A model generated the notes under the pieces. That model was given only the letters and a program-made list of their open reading frames with translations. It did not search any database and was not told the DNA's origin. A program made the translations under genes and the position numbers. From the NCBI GenBank assembly GCA_965205365.1, contig CBDBGT010000013.1:372001-436000 (forward strand): a stretch of DNA of 64,000 nucleotides, read 5' to 3'. Shown in pieces: positions 18,848 through 28,023 of this stretch. Every line of letters starts with the position of its first letter. Position 1 is the stretch's first letter. Source of the stretch: JALZUR01 sp965205365 (GTDB lineage Bacteria > Bdellovibrionota > Bdellovibrionia > Bdellovibrionales > UBA1609).

Positions 18848-19048
18848 AGTCTTCTTATGACGGGCATCTAAGCCCAACTCCTTCATGTATTTTGCAACTG
18901 TATTCTCACTCACGAAAATCTCTTTATCTTTTAACTCCTCATAAATACGTGGTGAACCATAAGTTTTATACGATGATTCAAAAATGCTCTTAATTCTTTC
19001 CTTTATTTTTGTTTTCCTTTGAAACGACTTTGAGCTTTTTTTATTATT
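18848..19048. repeat. 201-bp direct repeat, left copy (IS1634 target duplication)
   Basis: Starts AGTCTTCTTATGACGGG and ends GAGC(T)nATTATT immediately before the IS1634 end at 19049. It matches 20915-21115 at 200 of 201 positions by my reading (G versus C within TTATA[C/C][G/C]ATG). IS1634-type elements are known for long, variable target duplications. Confidence 0.9.
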
Positions 19049-20914
19049 CCTGACTTCGACACTCCTGTTAAAAAGCCCCTCTTGAGTTCAAATATACGCA
19101 CCAGAGAAGGTTAAAAAGTCTAAAACTCGAAATGTAGTGACCCCTTTTTTTTCTTTACAAGTATTTTTAGGCTAGTAATTTTAATAGCCATGTTTATTCG
19201 AGAAGTAAAAAAACCAAACGGAAGTGTTTCAATTAGAATAGTTGAATCTACTCGAGTAAAAAATAAAGTTATTCAAAAAGTCATTAGAACTCTGGGACAA
19301 CACAAGGATGCAAGAGAAATAGCCATTATTAAGAAAGCAGCACAGGACTTAATAATAGAGCTAAAAAACACAAGAAACCCAGCCCTTCCTGGAATGGAAG
19401 AAACTGTGCACTCCACGACTTGCACAAAAAAAGCCAGCACAAGAAACCCAGAGCTAGTGGATATAAAGAATCTATCTGAGCAAGGTCGTGTTAACCAAGG
19501 CATTCACACAGTTTTAGGCAAAGTTTATAATCAAATGAACTTTAACGATATCATAAAAAACACAAAAAAAGATGATGAGTGGAACTCTATTCTTCAAGAT
19601 TGTGTTTTAGCAAGAATCTCTAGGCCGCAGAGTAAAAGAAAAACAGCAGATAGCTTAAAAAAAGTTTTCTCAAAACCCCTTCCTCTTCATAAGATATACC
19701 GTATGATGGACAGAGTTTTTCTAAACGAAGAAAGACTAAAATCAAAAGTCTTAAATTCCACTCTAAACCTTTTTAATGACCAGGTTGACGTTATGTTCTT
19801 TGATGTCACAACGCTATATTTTGAAAGCTTTACTTCAGATGAACTTAGAGCCAATGGTTTTAGTAAGGATGCTAAGTTTAAAGAAACTCAAGTTGTTCTC
19901 GCCTTGGTTACAAACTCACAGGGACACCCAGTAACTTATGAGCTTTTTCCTGGCAACACTTATGAGGGCAACACATTAATAGAGATAGTTAAAAACTTAA
20001 AAACCCGTTTTAATGTAAATCAAGTTACCCTTGTGGCTGATAGAGGTATGTTTAATGAGGCAAACTTAGTTTTACTAGAAGCTGAAAACATTCATTATAT
20101 TGTGGGGGCTAAGTTAAAATCTTTACCAAAGAATTTAAAAGAAGAAATCTGTCATAAAAACTTTAAACCCCATGTGGTGAGCAATGAACTGCAGTGGGTT
20201 AGAGAGTTTGAGCACAAGAAAAGAAGGCTTGTTGTTGGGTATTCTAATAAAAGAGCTTATAAAGATGCATTTGACCGGGAAAAGATAATTGTTCGTCTTT
20301 TAAAGAAAGCCAAAGATGGAAAACTTAAAGCAAGTGACCTTATAACTAATTATGGAACGAAAAAGTACCTTAAGTCTTTTAAGGGGGATGTAGAGGTTGA
20401 TAAGTGTAAGATTAGTAGAGACGCTCAGTGGGATGGTTTTCATGGTGTCATTACAAATCTTGAAGACAAGTCTGCAGCTGAAGTTTTAGAGCGTTATAGA
20501 GGGCTGTGGAAAATAGAACAAGCGTTTAGAATAAGTAAGACAGATTTAAAGATGCGACCTATTTTTCATTGGAAGTCTGAGAGGATTAAGGCTCATATTG
20601 GAATTTGTTTTCTAGCATATGCAATTGTTTGTAGAGTAAATAAGCTTATTAAGGAAAACCAATTAGAGTTTAGTTTTTTAGATCTTAAAGAGGAGTTAAA
20701 TAGAGATGAGTACAGTGTTTTAAAAGACTCTAGTACGGGGCGATTTTATGAGCTTGTATCTAAGACTACTCCTGTTTTAAAGAAAATTTACCAAGTTTTA
20801 AACCTTAAGAGAAAGGACTGTATTCGCCTAGTTAAAGAGCAAATGTAGTGACCCCAGCAAAATCTAAGCGCTTGATTTTATTAGCTTTATGCGCCGTGTT
20901 GTGTCGAAGTCAGG
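19049..20914 (+). mobile_element. Intact IS1634-family element
   Basis: An 1866-bp element with inverted ends CCTGACTTCGACAC ... GTGTCGAAGTCAGG and one long transposase gene. It is bounded exactly by the 201-bp direct repeats. A decayed relative of its left end is found at about 32170-32433. Confidence 0.92.
19190..20848 (+). CDS. IS1634-family transposase
   Basis: A 552-residue transposase of the IS1634 branch of the IS4-like DDE group, with no frameshift. The N-terminus (MFIREVKKPNGSVSIRIVES) is family-typical. The DDE core is recognisable at FFDVTTLYFE (first Asp), TLVADRGMFN (second Asp) and the Y-(2)-R-x(3)-E signature ERYRGLWKIEQAFRISKTDL. Full length and probably active. Confidence 0.93.
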   Translation: MFIREVKKPNGSVSIRIVESTRVKNKVIQKVIRTLGQHKDAREIAIIKKAAQDLIIELKNTRNPALPGMEETVHSTTCTKKASTRNPELVDIKNLSEQGRVNQGIHTVLGKVYNQMNFNDIIKNTKKDDEWNSILQDCVLARISRPQSKRKTADSLKKVFSKPLPLHKIYRMMDRVFLNEERLKSKVLNSTLNLFNDQVDVMFFDVTTLYFESFTSDELRANGFSKDAKFKETQVVLALVTNSQGHPVTYELFPGNTYEGNTLIEIVKNLKTRFNVNQVTLVADRGMFNEANLVLLEAENIHYIVGAKLKSLPKNLKEEICHKNFKPHVVSNELQWVREFEHKKRRLVVGYSNKRAYKDAFDREKIIVRLLKKAKDGKLKASDLITNYGTKKYLKSFKGDVEVDKCKISRDAQWDGFHGVITNLEDKSAAEVLERYRGLWKIEQAFRISKTDLKMRPIFHWKSERIKAHIGICFLAYAIVCRVNKLIKENQLEFSFLDLKEELNRDEYSVLKDSSTGRFYELVSKTTPVLKKIYQVLNLKRKDCIRLVKEQM

Positions 20915-21115
20915 AGTCTTCTTATGACGGGCATCTAAGCCCAACTCCTTCATGTATTTTGCAACTGTATTCTCACTCACGAAAATCTCTTTATCTTTTA
21001 ACTCCTCATAAATACGTGGTGAACCATAAGTTTTATACCATGATTCAAAAATGCTCTTAATTCTTTCCTTTATTTTTGTTTTCCTTTGAAACGACTTTGA
21101 GCTTTTTTTATTATT
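20915..21115. repeat. 201-bp direct repeat, right copy (IS1634 target duplication)
   Basis: Begins on the base after the IS1634 terminal repeat and duplicates the orfB segment found at 18848-19048. It shows that the two orfB pieces come from one gene hit by one insertion, not from two IS3 copies. Confidence 0.9.
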
Positions 21116-21192
21116 TAAATAATAAAAAGTACTCTTACTTACTCCAAAAAAAATGCATAAAAAATAGACGGGAATTGTTAAACTTAGCTCTT

Positions 21193-21531
21193 TCATGATT
21201 TTGACTTTTTGATCTCATCTGAGGAGAAAATCGCTGTGCTTTTTTTTAACACTGTATTAATTTCTTGCATCCAGCCAAGCTCTTTTTTTAAACGCTTATT
21301 TTCTTTCTCAAGCTCTCTATATGACTTCTTATTTTCCTCTTTTAATAAGCTTTCAGGAGTTGGATTTAGCTTTTTTCTCCAATTTCTAATGCTGGTTTCA
21401 GTAGTTCCTAGATCTCTTGATGCCTGACTGTTTCCAACTCTCTTTGCCAATTCAACAGCTTCTTCTTTAAATTCTTCTGAAAAAGTATTGTACTTTTTTT
21501 TAGACTCTGTAGCCTCTTTCTTCTTCTCCAT
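21193..21531 (-). CDS. IS3-family transposase orfA
   Basis: A 112-residue helix-turn-helix protein (EEFKEEAVELAKRVGNSQASRDLGTTETSIRNWRKKL), followed by a leucine-rich coiled coil (KSYRELEKENKRLKKEL). It overlaps the start of orfB by 4 bp in the usual IS3 arrangement; the fused product would need a -1 frameshift. orfA is intact, but its partner is split. Confidence 0.88.
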   Translation of the reverse strand: MEKKKEATESKKKYNTFSEEFKEEAVELAKRVGNSQASRDLGTTETSIRNWRKKLNPTPESLLKEENKKSYRELEKENKRLKKELGWMQEINTVLKKSTAIFSSDEIKKSKS

Positions 21532-22671
21532 GCCTTTTTACCTCTCCTTTTAGGTTTAGTTCGCACTTAGAAAACTGTCCAGTATTTTTGGGGAGGCCCA
21601 AAAAGTAAATTTACCACAAAGTTTTTTGGGCTTCGGTGTCTTGAGTGTTCAAGATGAAATTCCTCCTTTAAAATCCCAAAAGCAGTTTCAACAATGTACC
21701 TTTTCCTCAGGAGTAGTTTATCAAAAAGAGGAACAAACTTATTTTTCATATTGGATTTAAGATTTGTTATGACTTGAACCCCTTTACTCATCAATTTTTC
21801 AAATAGCTTTTGGGATATATATCCTTTGTCTCCAAACAATTTTCCAAAAATATTCTCAGCTAAACCCTCTACAGGCTTTGTATCATGAACATTTCCTGGG
21901 GTTATGGTAAAACTTAAGAGCTCCCCTTTGTGAGAAATTACTATGTGAACTTTAAAACCAAAGAGAACCAGCCCATTGTTGATTTCCCACGTTTTCAAAG
22001 TCCTTTAAAGGTTTTGTGACGACCGATTCTTTTGTTATTACAAACAACAATGGGACTGGAGTCTACAACAGATATTCCTGTGCAAATATTTGATTGCATA
22101 AGTGAGTGTAAAAAAATAAGAATTTGAGGTGCTAAAGATTTTTTAAGTTCCACAAACCTATTGTAGGAGAAGAGTTTTGGGAAATAAGGTTTTAGAAATT
22201 TTTGAACATAACCTGTATAGAAAGTTTTAAAATTTCTGAAGCCGGAAAATTGGAATAATAAACAGATGGTGATGACTTCAGACTCAGATAACCCAGGAGG
22301 AAAACCTCTCTTTCTTTTGCTGGGTATGAGTTTGGACTGTTCTTTGTTTAACCCTAAAATAAAGTCGTCAACAAGAGTAAAAATTTCTACAATTTGATTC
22401 TCTTCGATGATTCCCGGCTCCTTTTTGCAGATCAGTAAAAAACAACTAAATCTTACAAAAGGCTTAAGATGATCTTTTATTTATCCAGCACTTAAGTCCT
22501 GAAAAAAGTTCGAACTCGGGTTAATTATTTAAAAAAATGATAAAATATTTTCTAAGCTCCACCACTTACTCTTTATCTTTATCTTCGTCTTTTTTTCTTT
22601 TATGAGAAAACTATAGTCAAAGCTAAACGCTATATCAGGCAACGTCTTTTGATACCTTAAATTTACTAACC

Positions 22672-22742
22672 TAAAAATTAATGCCACGGTGTACTTAATC
22701 TGTCCAGTACTTAGGTCCTTGGAAAAGTTTGAACTGGGGTTA
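22672..22742. mobile_element. IS debris: IS630-type end and IS982-type end
   Basis: About 22672-22698 resembles the ends of the second IS630 type (AAAATTA.TG.CACGGTGTACT). Directly after it, a decayed IS982 end (GTACTTAGGTCCTTGGAAAAG...GAACTGGGGTTA) lies just downstream of the DUF885 gene. The stretch from 22528 to 22671 has no gene I can see. Confidence 0.55.
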
Positions 22743-22768
22743 TTATAACCTTAAAGCAATCCCTAAAT

Positions 22769-24586
22769 TTACATAATACCCTGCTGCTTTTCTTTAATGT
22801 AATTAGAAATTTGGTGTTCTAATTCATATAGTGGAATAGCCCCGTTTCCTAAAATAGCTTCATGAAATTCTCTAATATCAAATTTATCCTTAAGTTCATT
22901 TTCAGCTTTTTTACGAAGTGATAGTATTTTTAACTGCCCAATTTTATATGCTGTTGCCTGCCCTGGCATTACAAAATACCTCTCCACTCCTTTTACAATT
23001 TCATCCTGAGAGGATGGTGTGTTTTCCTGAAGATAGGCAATACTCTTTTCACGACTCCACTTATAATAATGAATTCCAGCATCTACAACAAGCCTTGCAG
23101 CTCTCCAAAGCTCCATACTAAGTCTTCCAAAGTCAGAATATGGATCTTTGTAAAACCCTATCTCTTTAGGAATATACTCAGCATAAAGACCCCAGCCCTC
23201 ACCAAAAGAAGTGTAATGAGAAAACTTTCTAAACATAGGAATGTCTTTAATTTCCTGATTAATGGAATTGTCCATATGGTGACCAGGAAGTCCTTCATGG
23301 TAAGCTAAAGCCTCCATATCATATTTTGCTACGGAACTCATATCAGATAAGTTTATGTAATATATACCTGGTCTAGATCCGTCTAATGCTGGAGGTTGGT
23401 AAAACGCAATACCTGTGGATTTTTCTCTAAACGCTTCAATGGGTTTTACAACAAGTTTAGCTTGCGGCATTGTAATAAAGAGTTTATCAAGTTTAGCCCT
23501 CATCTTTTTAATGATTTTATTGACATCTTTTACGTACTGAGCTTTTCCCTTTTTAGTTGAAGGGTAGAAGAAATTTTTATTCTTTTTTATAGATTCAAAA
23601 AAACTTTTTAAATCTCCATTAAAATTTACAGCCTTCATAATTCCACGCATTTCATTTTGAATACGCTCTACCTCAGACAAACCAAGTTTATAAATTTCTT
23701 CAGCCTTCATATCAGTAGCTGTAATTACTTTAAGTCTGTAATTATAATATTTTTTTCCATTTGGCAGAGCCCAAGCACCCTTAGCATGAGAAGATCTTTT
23801 TTTAAGCTCCATCATATAGGAAATAAATTTCTCATAGGCAGGACCAAAACTTGTAATCAAAGCAATTTCTAATTCTCTAGTTAGAATTTTCTTTTTTACT
23901 GATGAAATTTTTGTTTTTATAATTTTTTCTTCAAAATCTGCATATAATGGAGCTTTCTTTGCCTTACTAAAAGGGTGCCCTGTAATGATCTTTTTAGAAT
24001 CCATAATCACTTTGTCAAAAACAAAATTAGGATATTTAATCCCTTTTTTCTCTTGTCTTCTTAAATTATCTAATAGGTCTGAAAAAAACTTACTCGTAGC
24101 TTTCACTCTTTTAATATATGCTTTTGCATCTGATTCATCATCAATTCTATGCATGCTGATTAAAAAAGCTGGGATTCGTGTTTGTGCTCCATGCATCTGA
24201 TTTACAAAATAATTATGAAAAGTATATTTAAAACCTTTTATTTGAGACTCTAGGTTTTGTTTATATAATCTGTAGCTAAGCTTTGTTTTTTCATCTAAAG
24301 CGTTATAATCAAATTTCTTTATTTTTTTTAACAACTCTTTTTTTAGTTTATAGTTTTTTAAAGCAAAATCATATGAAATATCATTAAGCTCATGGTATCT
24401 TTTCTTCTGCCCCATATATGTATACATTGTAGGAAAGCGCTCAAGCTTTGCTGCAAATTCTTGTGCAAAAAACTCATTAACCTTTCCCGATTCTTTTTGT
24501 ATTCTTTCAACTGAGTATTTTTTTACCGAAGAGCAAGCATTAAGAAACAACGCCAACCCTAAAACTACAATAAATAAAAATTTCAC
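22769..24586 (-). CDS. DUF885 family lipoprotein (predicted metallopeptidase)
   Basis: A 605-residue protein, lipidated by its signal (VKFLFIVVLGLALFLNACSS). I chose the GTG at 24586 with GAGGGGG upstream; an earlier start would put 19 residues before the signal. DUF885 proteins are gluzincin-like peptidases. The zinc motif is visible as ALAYHEGLPGHHMD (HExxH-like, HEGLPGH) and the distant glutamate lies in FGEGWGLYAEYIP. Other family blocks are YYINLSDM and MPGQATAYKIGQLKI. It is likely exported and membrane-anchored. It sits between IS remnants and has no operon partner. Confidence 0.87.
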   Translation of the reverse strand: MKFLFIVVLGLALFLNACSSVKKYSVERIQKESGKVNEFFAQEFAAKLERFPTMYTYMGQKKRYHELNDISYDFALKNYKLKKELLKKIKKFDYNALDEKTKLSYRLYKQNLESQIKGFKYTFHNYFVNQMHGAQTRIPAFLISMHRIDDESDAKAYIKRVKATSKFFSDLLDNLRRQEKKGIKYPNFVFDKVIMDSKKIITGHPFSKAKKAPLYADFEEKIIKTKISSVKKKILTRELEIALITSFGPAYEKFISYMMELKKRSSHAKGAWALPNGKKYYNYRLKVITATDMKAEEIYKLGLSEVERIQNEMRGIMKAVNFNGDLKSFFESIKKNKNFFYPSTKKGKAQYVKDVNKIIKKMRAKLDKLFITMPQAKLVVKPIEAFREKSTGIAFYQPPALDGSRPGIYYINLSDMSSVAKYDMEALAYHEGLPGHHMDNSINQEIKDIPMFRKFSHYTSFGEGWGLYAEYIPKEIGFYKDPYSDFGRLSMELWRAARLVVDAGIHYYKWSREKSIAYLQENTPSSQDEIVKGVERYFVMPGQATAYKIGQLKILSLRKKAENELKDKFDIREFHEAILGNGAIPLYELEHQISNYIKEKQQGIM

Positions 24587-24643
24587 CCCTGCCCCCTCTT
24601 TAAAATAATAAAAGAGACTAACTAGAGTTTGTGAACTAATCAC

Positions 24644-24912
24644 CCTCTAAAAAATTCCAATGCCACACCATATCTTAATGCTGTGCATCTATAAAATACA
24701 AAACTTTAACTCTAAGTAAATTGGTTAAACATGGAGCAAAGGTTGAGTTTTTGAGCACTGTCTAAACATTAACTGTGATATAAATAGTTTAGGTACAGTG
24801 ATTAAAAGGGAATCAAAATAAAGTTAAAATTAATTGTTATGGTGTATAGCATCTAAGTTTTTTTACTTTTATACTTCCTGCTTTAAATCCACATTTTACA
24901 AATTTACTTTCC
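24644..24912. other. Intergenic region before IS630-type element
   Basis: AT-rich, about 270 bp beyond the DUF885 start region. No open frame or RNA gene is evident. Presumably it includes the DUF885 promoter. Confidence 0.35.
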
Positions 24913-24914
24913 TA

Positions 24915-26126
24915 GTACACCGTGTCACTAATTTTTAAAAGGTCAACAATTTTTGCAATCTTTTGATTTTATAATTTTAATAGCCATGGAGGGCGGTATG
25001 GGAAGAAAAAAAGAAGTGAAAATTAAGCTTAAGAAAAAAGAGAGAGCTCATCTTTTCAAATTTGTTAAAAGCGGAGTTGCCAAAGCCAGAGAAGTAACAA
25101 GGGCACGAGTTCTTCTTTTAAGTGATTCTAGCAAATCGCCAATGTTTATTTCTGAAACTCTAGGTTCAACAAAAAAGACCATTCAAAACATTAAAGAACG
25201 ATATTTGAAAAACGGCCTTAACCGAGCTCTTCACCATGCTCCTAGGCCAGGGCAACCAACAAAATTTGAGGGTAAACATCGGGCAAAAATTACAGCTCTT
25301 GCTTGTACTCAAGCTCCCGAGGGTTATGCAAAATGGAGCCTGTCATTACTTGCAGAAAAAGCTGTCGAGATTGGAATTGTTGACGAAATATCTAAAGCCC
25401 ATATTGGGAGGATTTTAAAAAAAACGACTTAAAACCTCACTTAAAGGCACAGTGGTGTCTTACAAAAATAGATTCAAATTTTATATGGCAGATGGAGCAA
25501 GTTTTAGATACCTACCAAAGGCCTTATGATGAAAAATATCCAGTTTTATCATTTGATGAGCGCCCTTGCCAGCTGTTAGAAGACGTACTGGTTGCGACTT
25601 TGCCGCAGGTAGGAAAAACCAAAAGAGAGGATTACCATTATAAAAGAAATGGAACCTGTTGTGTTTTAATGGCTATAGAGCCATTGACGGGGAAAAGAAT
25701 AATTGAAGTTAAAAAAAGGAGAACCAAAAAAGAATATAAAGAGTTTTTTGAAAAGATATCTAAGGCGTATCCCAAAGCAAAGAAAATTAAAGTGATTCAA
25801 GATAATCTCAACATTCATAATCCATCTTCATTTTACGAGAACATGGAGGCAACGGATGCCTTCAGGCTAACTGAGAGATTTGAAATGGTTTACACTCCCA
25901 AGAAAGCGAGCTCTGGTTAAATGTGATTGAAATTGAATTTTCAGCTTTATCAAAACAATGTCTAGACCGTCGAATTGGTGAACTTTCCAAGTTGAAAAAA
26001 GAAACCTTAAAGTGGGCAAAAAAGCGATCTAGCGATAGAGTTAAAATAAAATGGCAATTCACGAAAGATAAAGCACGCAAAAAGTTTGACCGACTTTATT
26101 GCGATATTAAGAATACATGAGACGGT
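24915..26126 (+). mobile_element. Second IS630-type element with decayed right end
   Basis: The left terminal repeat GTACACCGTGTCACTAATTT follows a TA at 24913-24914. The expected right repeat near 26112-26126 (GAGACGGTCTACTA) is degenerate. A well-preserved copy of the right repeat is found only at 30489-30512, so a larger unit may be defined (see findings). The transposase is frameshifted. Confidence 0.75.
24986..26120 (+). pseudogene. IS630-family transposase with two frameshifts
   Basis: Three consecutive pieces (to 25432, 25430-25920, 25916-26120) together make a ~370-residue IS630 transposase. They carry the HTH and the HHAPRPGQPTKFEG linker, then LSFDERPCQLLE (Asp), VIQDNLNIHN (Asp), and a third piece with LNVIEIEFSALSKQCLD (Glu). 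Breaks occur after RILKKTT and at YTPKKAS. Related to, but clearly different from, the intact IS630 copies in this window. Confidence 0.85.
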
Positions 26127-26188
26127 CTACTAAGGTTTTTAATTTATAGATTTTTTCTATAAATTAAATCTTAGATATTTTTAAAAAC

Positions 26189-26866
26189 TTATAAAGAATG
26201 TAGAGAATAATTAGGTTTTAACTTTTTAAAAGCCTTTCCTAATTGTTTGTATTGCACTTGAAATTGCCGAGCTTGGTTTTTTGAAGCTTTGTTTTTTAAT
26301 GCCAAACCTTGGGTTTGAATTTTAAGTAACGCCGCATTGGTGCGTAAAATTTGGTTAAGGGTGTGTATCATAACCACTTGCCCTTCAAGCAAGGTTTTTG
26401 TAGCTCCAGATTGAGGGGCACGATGAGCATAGCGTTTCATCTTAGAGGCTTCTTTATCCACCACTTTTGCGTATTTAAAAGCTTCGTTATGGAGTTTAAA
26501 ACTTTCAGCCACTGTTAGGTCGGTTTTTTTTTGTAATTTACTTTGTGAGGTTTTAGGAATAGAGCCATAAAGGTTTTTTACAGTTAGTATCATTTCTTTC
26601 ATATTTCTAATGTCAGAAAAAGTTCCTGCTTTTAAATTGCGATTTATAGTTTGCTGTAAATAAAGGGCTTGATTTACTCCACGATTAGCTTCTCTTAAAA
26701 TATTAGTGGTTTCTTTTCCTGCACTAGTAATACTTCTTAGTTGTTCTAGTTGATAAATAGAGTTTTGAAATATTTTAGCAAGGTAGAGTAAATCTCCTCC
26801 CCAAAAGTCAGCTTTAGCTTGAGTAGCTTGGAGTAGAAATAGTAGTACAAAAATATGCTTTGCCAT
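26189..26866 (-). CDS. TrbJ/VirB5-like conjugal transfer protein
   Basis: A 225-residue exported protein: signal peptide MAKHIFVLLFLLQATQAKA, then DFWGGDLLYLAKIFQNSIYQLEQLR and a long helical, Lys/Gln-rich body. This opening (Trp/Phe-rich start, 'L...I..Q...QL') is typical of TrbJ/VirB5 minor pilus or mating-pair proteins of type IV secretion systems. It lies on the same strand downstream of a TraC/VirB4 ATPase and the mobile mystery protein pair, so it is part of a conjugative-element remnant. The family call rests on architecture and context rather than a signature motif. Confidence 0.6.
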   Translation of the reverse strand: MAKHIFVLLFLLQATQAKADFWGGDLLYLAKIFQNSIYQLEQLRSITSAGKETTNILREANRGVNQALYLQQTINRNLKAGTFSDIRNMKEMILTVKNLYGSIPKTSQSKLQKKTDLTVAESFKLHNEAFKYAKVVDKEASKMKRYAHRAPQSGATKTLLEGQVVMIHTLNQILRTNAALLKIQTQGLALKNKASKNQARQFQVQYKQLGKAFKKLKPNYSLHSL

Positions 26867-26927
26867 ATTTACTCCTATATTAAATAATATTTTTATAGAG
26901 TCTATAAATTAAAGTAGGATAGCTTGT

Positions 26928-27530
26928 CTAACTTTTTGCAAATCTAAGTAATCTGGAAAGATCTTTTGTTTTATCAGCTTCTTTTAATGAAGCTATATAC
27001 TCGTCTCTTATAATACTTTGAACATCAATAGCTGCAGTTATAGATTTTGAACCTCACGAAAAAGCTTCCTGGTTATTTGAAGTTAATAATAAATCAGTTA
27101 CTAAGCGAGCATGCCTTCCGTTGCCATTAGAGAAAGGGTGAATAGATATTAATCGATGATGAAACCTTATTGCCAGTTCATCCCAGTTATATATAGATTC
27201 ATTAATCCAGTATTGGGTATCATCTAATAGCTTAGAGAGTTCTACAGTAATGTTTTGCCAAAAAATACCAATAGATTTATCTGAGGTTCGTATTTTTCCT
27301 GCCCAAGTCCAAACATTCTCAAACATTTTTTTATGCACATTTAAAATAAAACTAACATTTAAAGAAACTGTCTTCTTTTTACTAAGCCACTTTTCGGCTT
27401 CTATAATATTTTTTCTTTCTAATTTATTTAACTCTTCTTGGGTAGAAATATAATCAGGAATTAAACCTGCTAGCTCGTCCGGGTTAAGGGGCGTAGCTCC
27501 TTGCTCATACTTAATTTTAAATTCATGCAT
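26928..27530 (-). pseudogene. Mobile mystery protein B (Fic domain), interrupted by TGA
   Basis: A Fic-fold protein whose full frame is 200 codons. The catalytic motif is HPFSNGNGRHARLVTD (HxFx[D/N]GNGR), matching AMP-transferases. The opening EQGATPLNPDELAGLIPDYI is the hallmark of mobile mystery protein B. A TGA at 27054-27056 (codon 159) follows QEAFS at a position where tryptophan (TGG) is expected. The same frame then continues GSKSITAAIDVQ...DEYIASLKEADKT to a TAG at 26928, matching the family C-terminus. The truncated 158-residue product keeps the Fic motif but lacks the last ~40 residues. The gene follows the HTH partner by 6 bp. Confidence 0.8.
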
Positions 27531-27536
27531 AATAAT

Positions 27537-28013
27537 TTACTTTTTTTTCCATAAGCGTGGGTCTAAATTTACTTTTAACTCATTAGATAGTTTTTCTACA
27601 TCAGACAAACTAACACCAGAGCTTTGTTTTTCAAGCTCCATGCTGTGCTCTAACTTTTTTAAAGTTGTTTGTGCTAGGTTATTAGATTTTTCTGTAATTA
27701 CCTCTTCAAGACTTTGATAGTTATCATCAGGAACAATGGCGTAAATAACTTTACAATTCATGGCTCTTGCTGCTTGATTTACAGATTCAAAACTTGCGGT
27801 GCCTTTTGCCTCACGCTTTTCAAGCCTTGTTACATTAGCCTGATTAATTCCCATAAGCTTAGCTAGTTGGGAGCTACTAATTCCTAACGAGCCTCTTATG
27901 GCCTTTAACCAGCCAGAGCGAGGAGCAGGTTCGGTTCGTAAACCTAGCCACTTCATTAGCTTCTTATCAACGACCCCTCTTTGATTTAAAGTTTTTTGCT
28001 TTTTATTAATCAT
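27537..28013 (-). CDS. Mobile mystery protein A (XRE-type HTH regulator)
   Basis: A 158-residue protein with a Cro/C1-type helix-turn-helix (IRGSLGISSSQLAKLMGINQANVTRLEKREAKGTAS), followed by the AMNCKVIYAIVP block. Together with the adjacent Fic gene this is the mobile mystery protein A/B pair, found sporadically on plasmids and integrative elements and thought to act as an HTH/Fic regulatory or addiction pair. I place the start at the ATG at 28013 rather than further upstream, because two palindromic operators occupy 28024-28072. It probably represses its own operon. Confidence 0.85.
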   Translation of the reverse strand: MINKKQKTLNQRGVVDKKLMKWLGLRTEPAPRSGWLKAIRGSLGISSSQLAKLMGINQANVTRLEKREAKGTASFESVNQAARAMNCKVIYAIVPDDNYQSLEEVITEKSNNLAQTTLKKLEHSMELEKQSSGVSLSDVEKLSNELKVNLDPRLWKKK

Positions 28014-28023
28014 GCCTAATAAT

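Larger units (their letters stand above)
18263..21196 (-). pseudogene. IS3 orfB transposase split by IS1634
   Basis: The N-terminal part (20915-21196, MKELSLTIPVYFLCIFFGVS...) and C-terminal part (18263-18847) join into a ~288-residue integrase-type transposase when the IS1634 and one 201-bp repeat are removed. The DDE residues lie in the C-terminal part: LAGDITYLRL, VIFHSDRGSQY and YTESWFSSLKKE. Because the insertion duplicated 201 bp, the C-terminal piece still has a 216-codon open frame with an internal start (18263-18913), and the N-terminal piece reads 110 codons before stopping inside IS1634. Confidence 0.9.
18231..21600 (-). mobile_element. IS3-family element (IS150-like) carrying an IS1634
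   Basis: Imperfect ends TGGACTTCCCCAAA (18231) and, reversed, TGGGCCTCCCCAAA (21600). Inside are orfA (21193-21531) and an orfB split by IS1634. Flanks in the IS982 host read GAA / AAA, close to the 3-bp duplication expected. Without the inner IS1634 and its 201-bp repeat the element would be about 1.3 kb, normal for IS3. Confidence 0.85.
18150..22411 (-). pseudogene. IS982 transposase, split and mutated
   Basis: The 5' portion (about 21601-22411) encodes the N-terminal ~270 residues seen intact at 32554-33441; the last ~25 codons lie at about 18150-18230 beyond the nested IS3. Two further lesions are visible. The start codon ATG has become ATC at 22409-22411. A two-base insertion near 21970 (GGTTCTCTTTGG for GGTTCTTTGG) shifts the frame inside MGWFFGFKVH. 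It is therefore inactive even without the insertion. Confidence 0.85.
18125..22521 (-). mobile_element. IS982 copy disrupted by nested IS3 and IS1634
   Basis: IS982 ends (ACCCGAGTTCGAAC at 18125 and its complement ending at 22521) are flanked by a 6-bp duplication TAATTA (18119-18124 and 22522-22527). The ~1020-bp element has been opened by an IS3-family insertion (about 18231-21600), which in turn holds an IS1634 (19049-20914). Its own transposase is dead (see the pseudogene entry). Confidence 0.9.

Noticed and set aside
18263..21196. Two separate IS3 copies flanking IS1634
   Set aside because: The 201-bp overlap abuts the IS1634 ends exactly on both sides, so one IS3 with a long target duplication explains both fragments.
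26928..27530. Stop-codon reassignment (TGA as Trp) suggested by TGA in the Fic gene, the lipoprotein at 7.3 kb and an IS50-like gene
   Set aside because: Intact genes here use TGA as a true stop, the other two TGAs are not at Trp positions, and tryptophans are written TGG throughout. Ordinary nonsense decay explains them.
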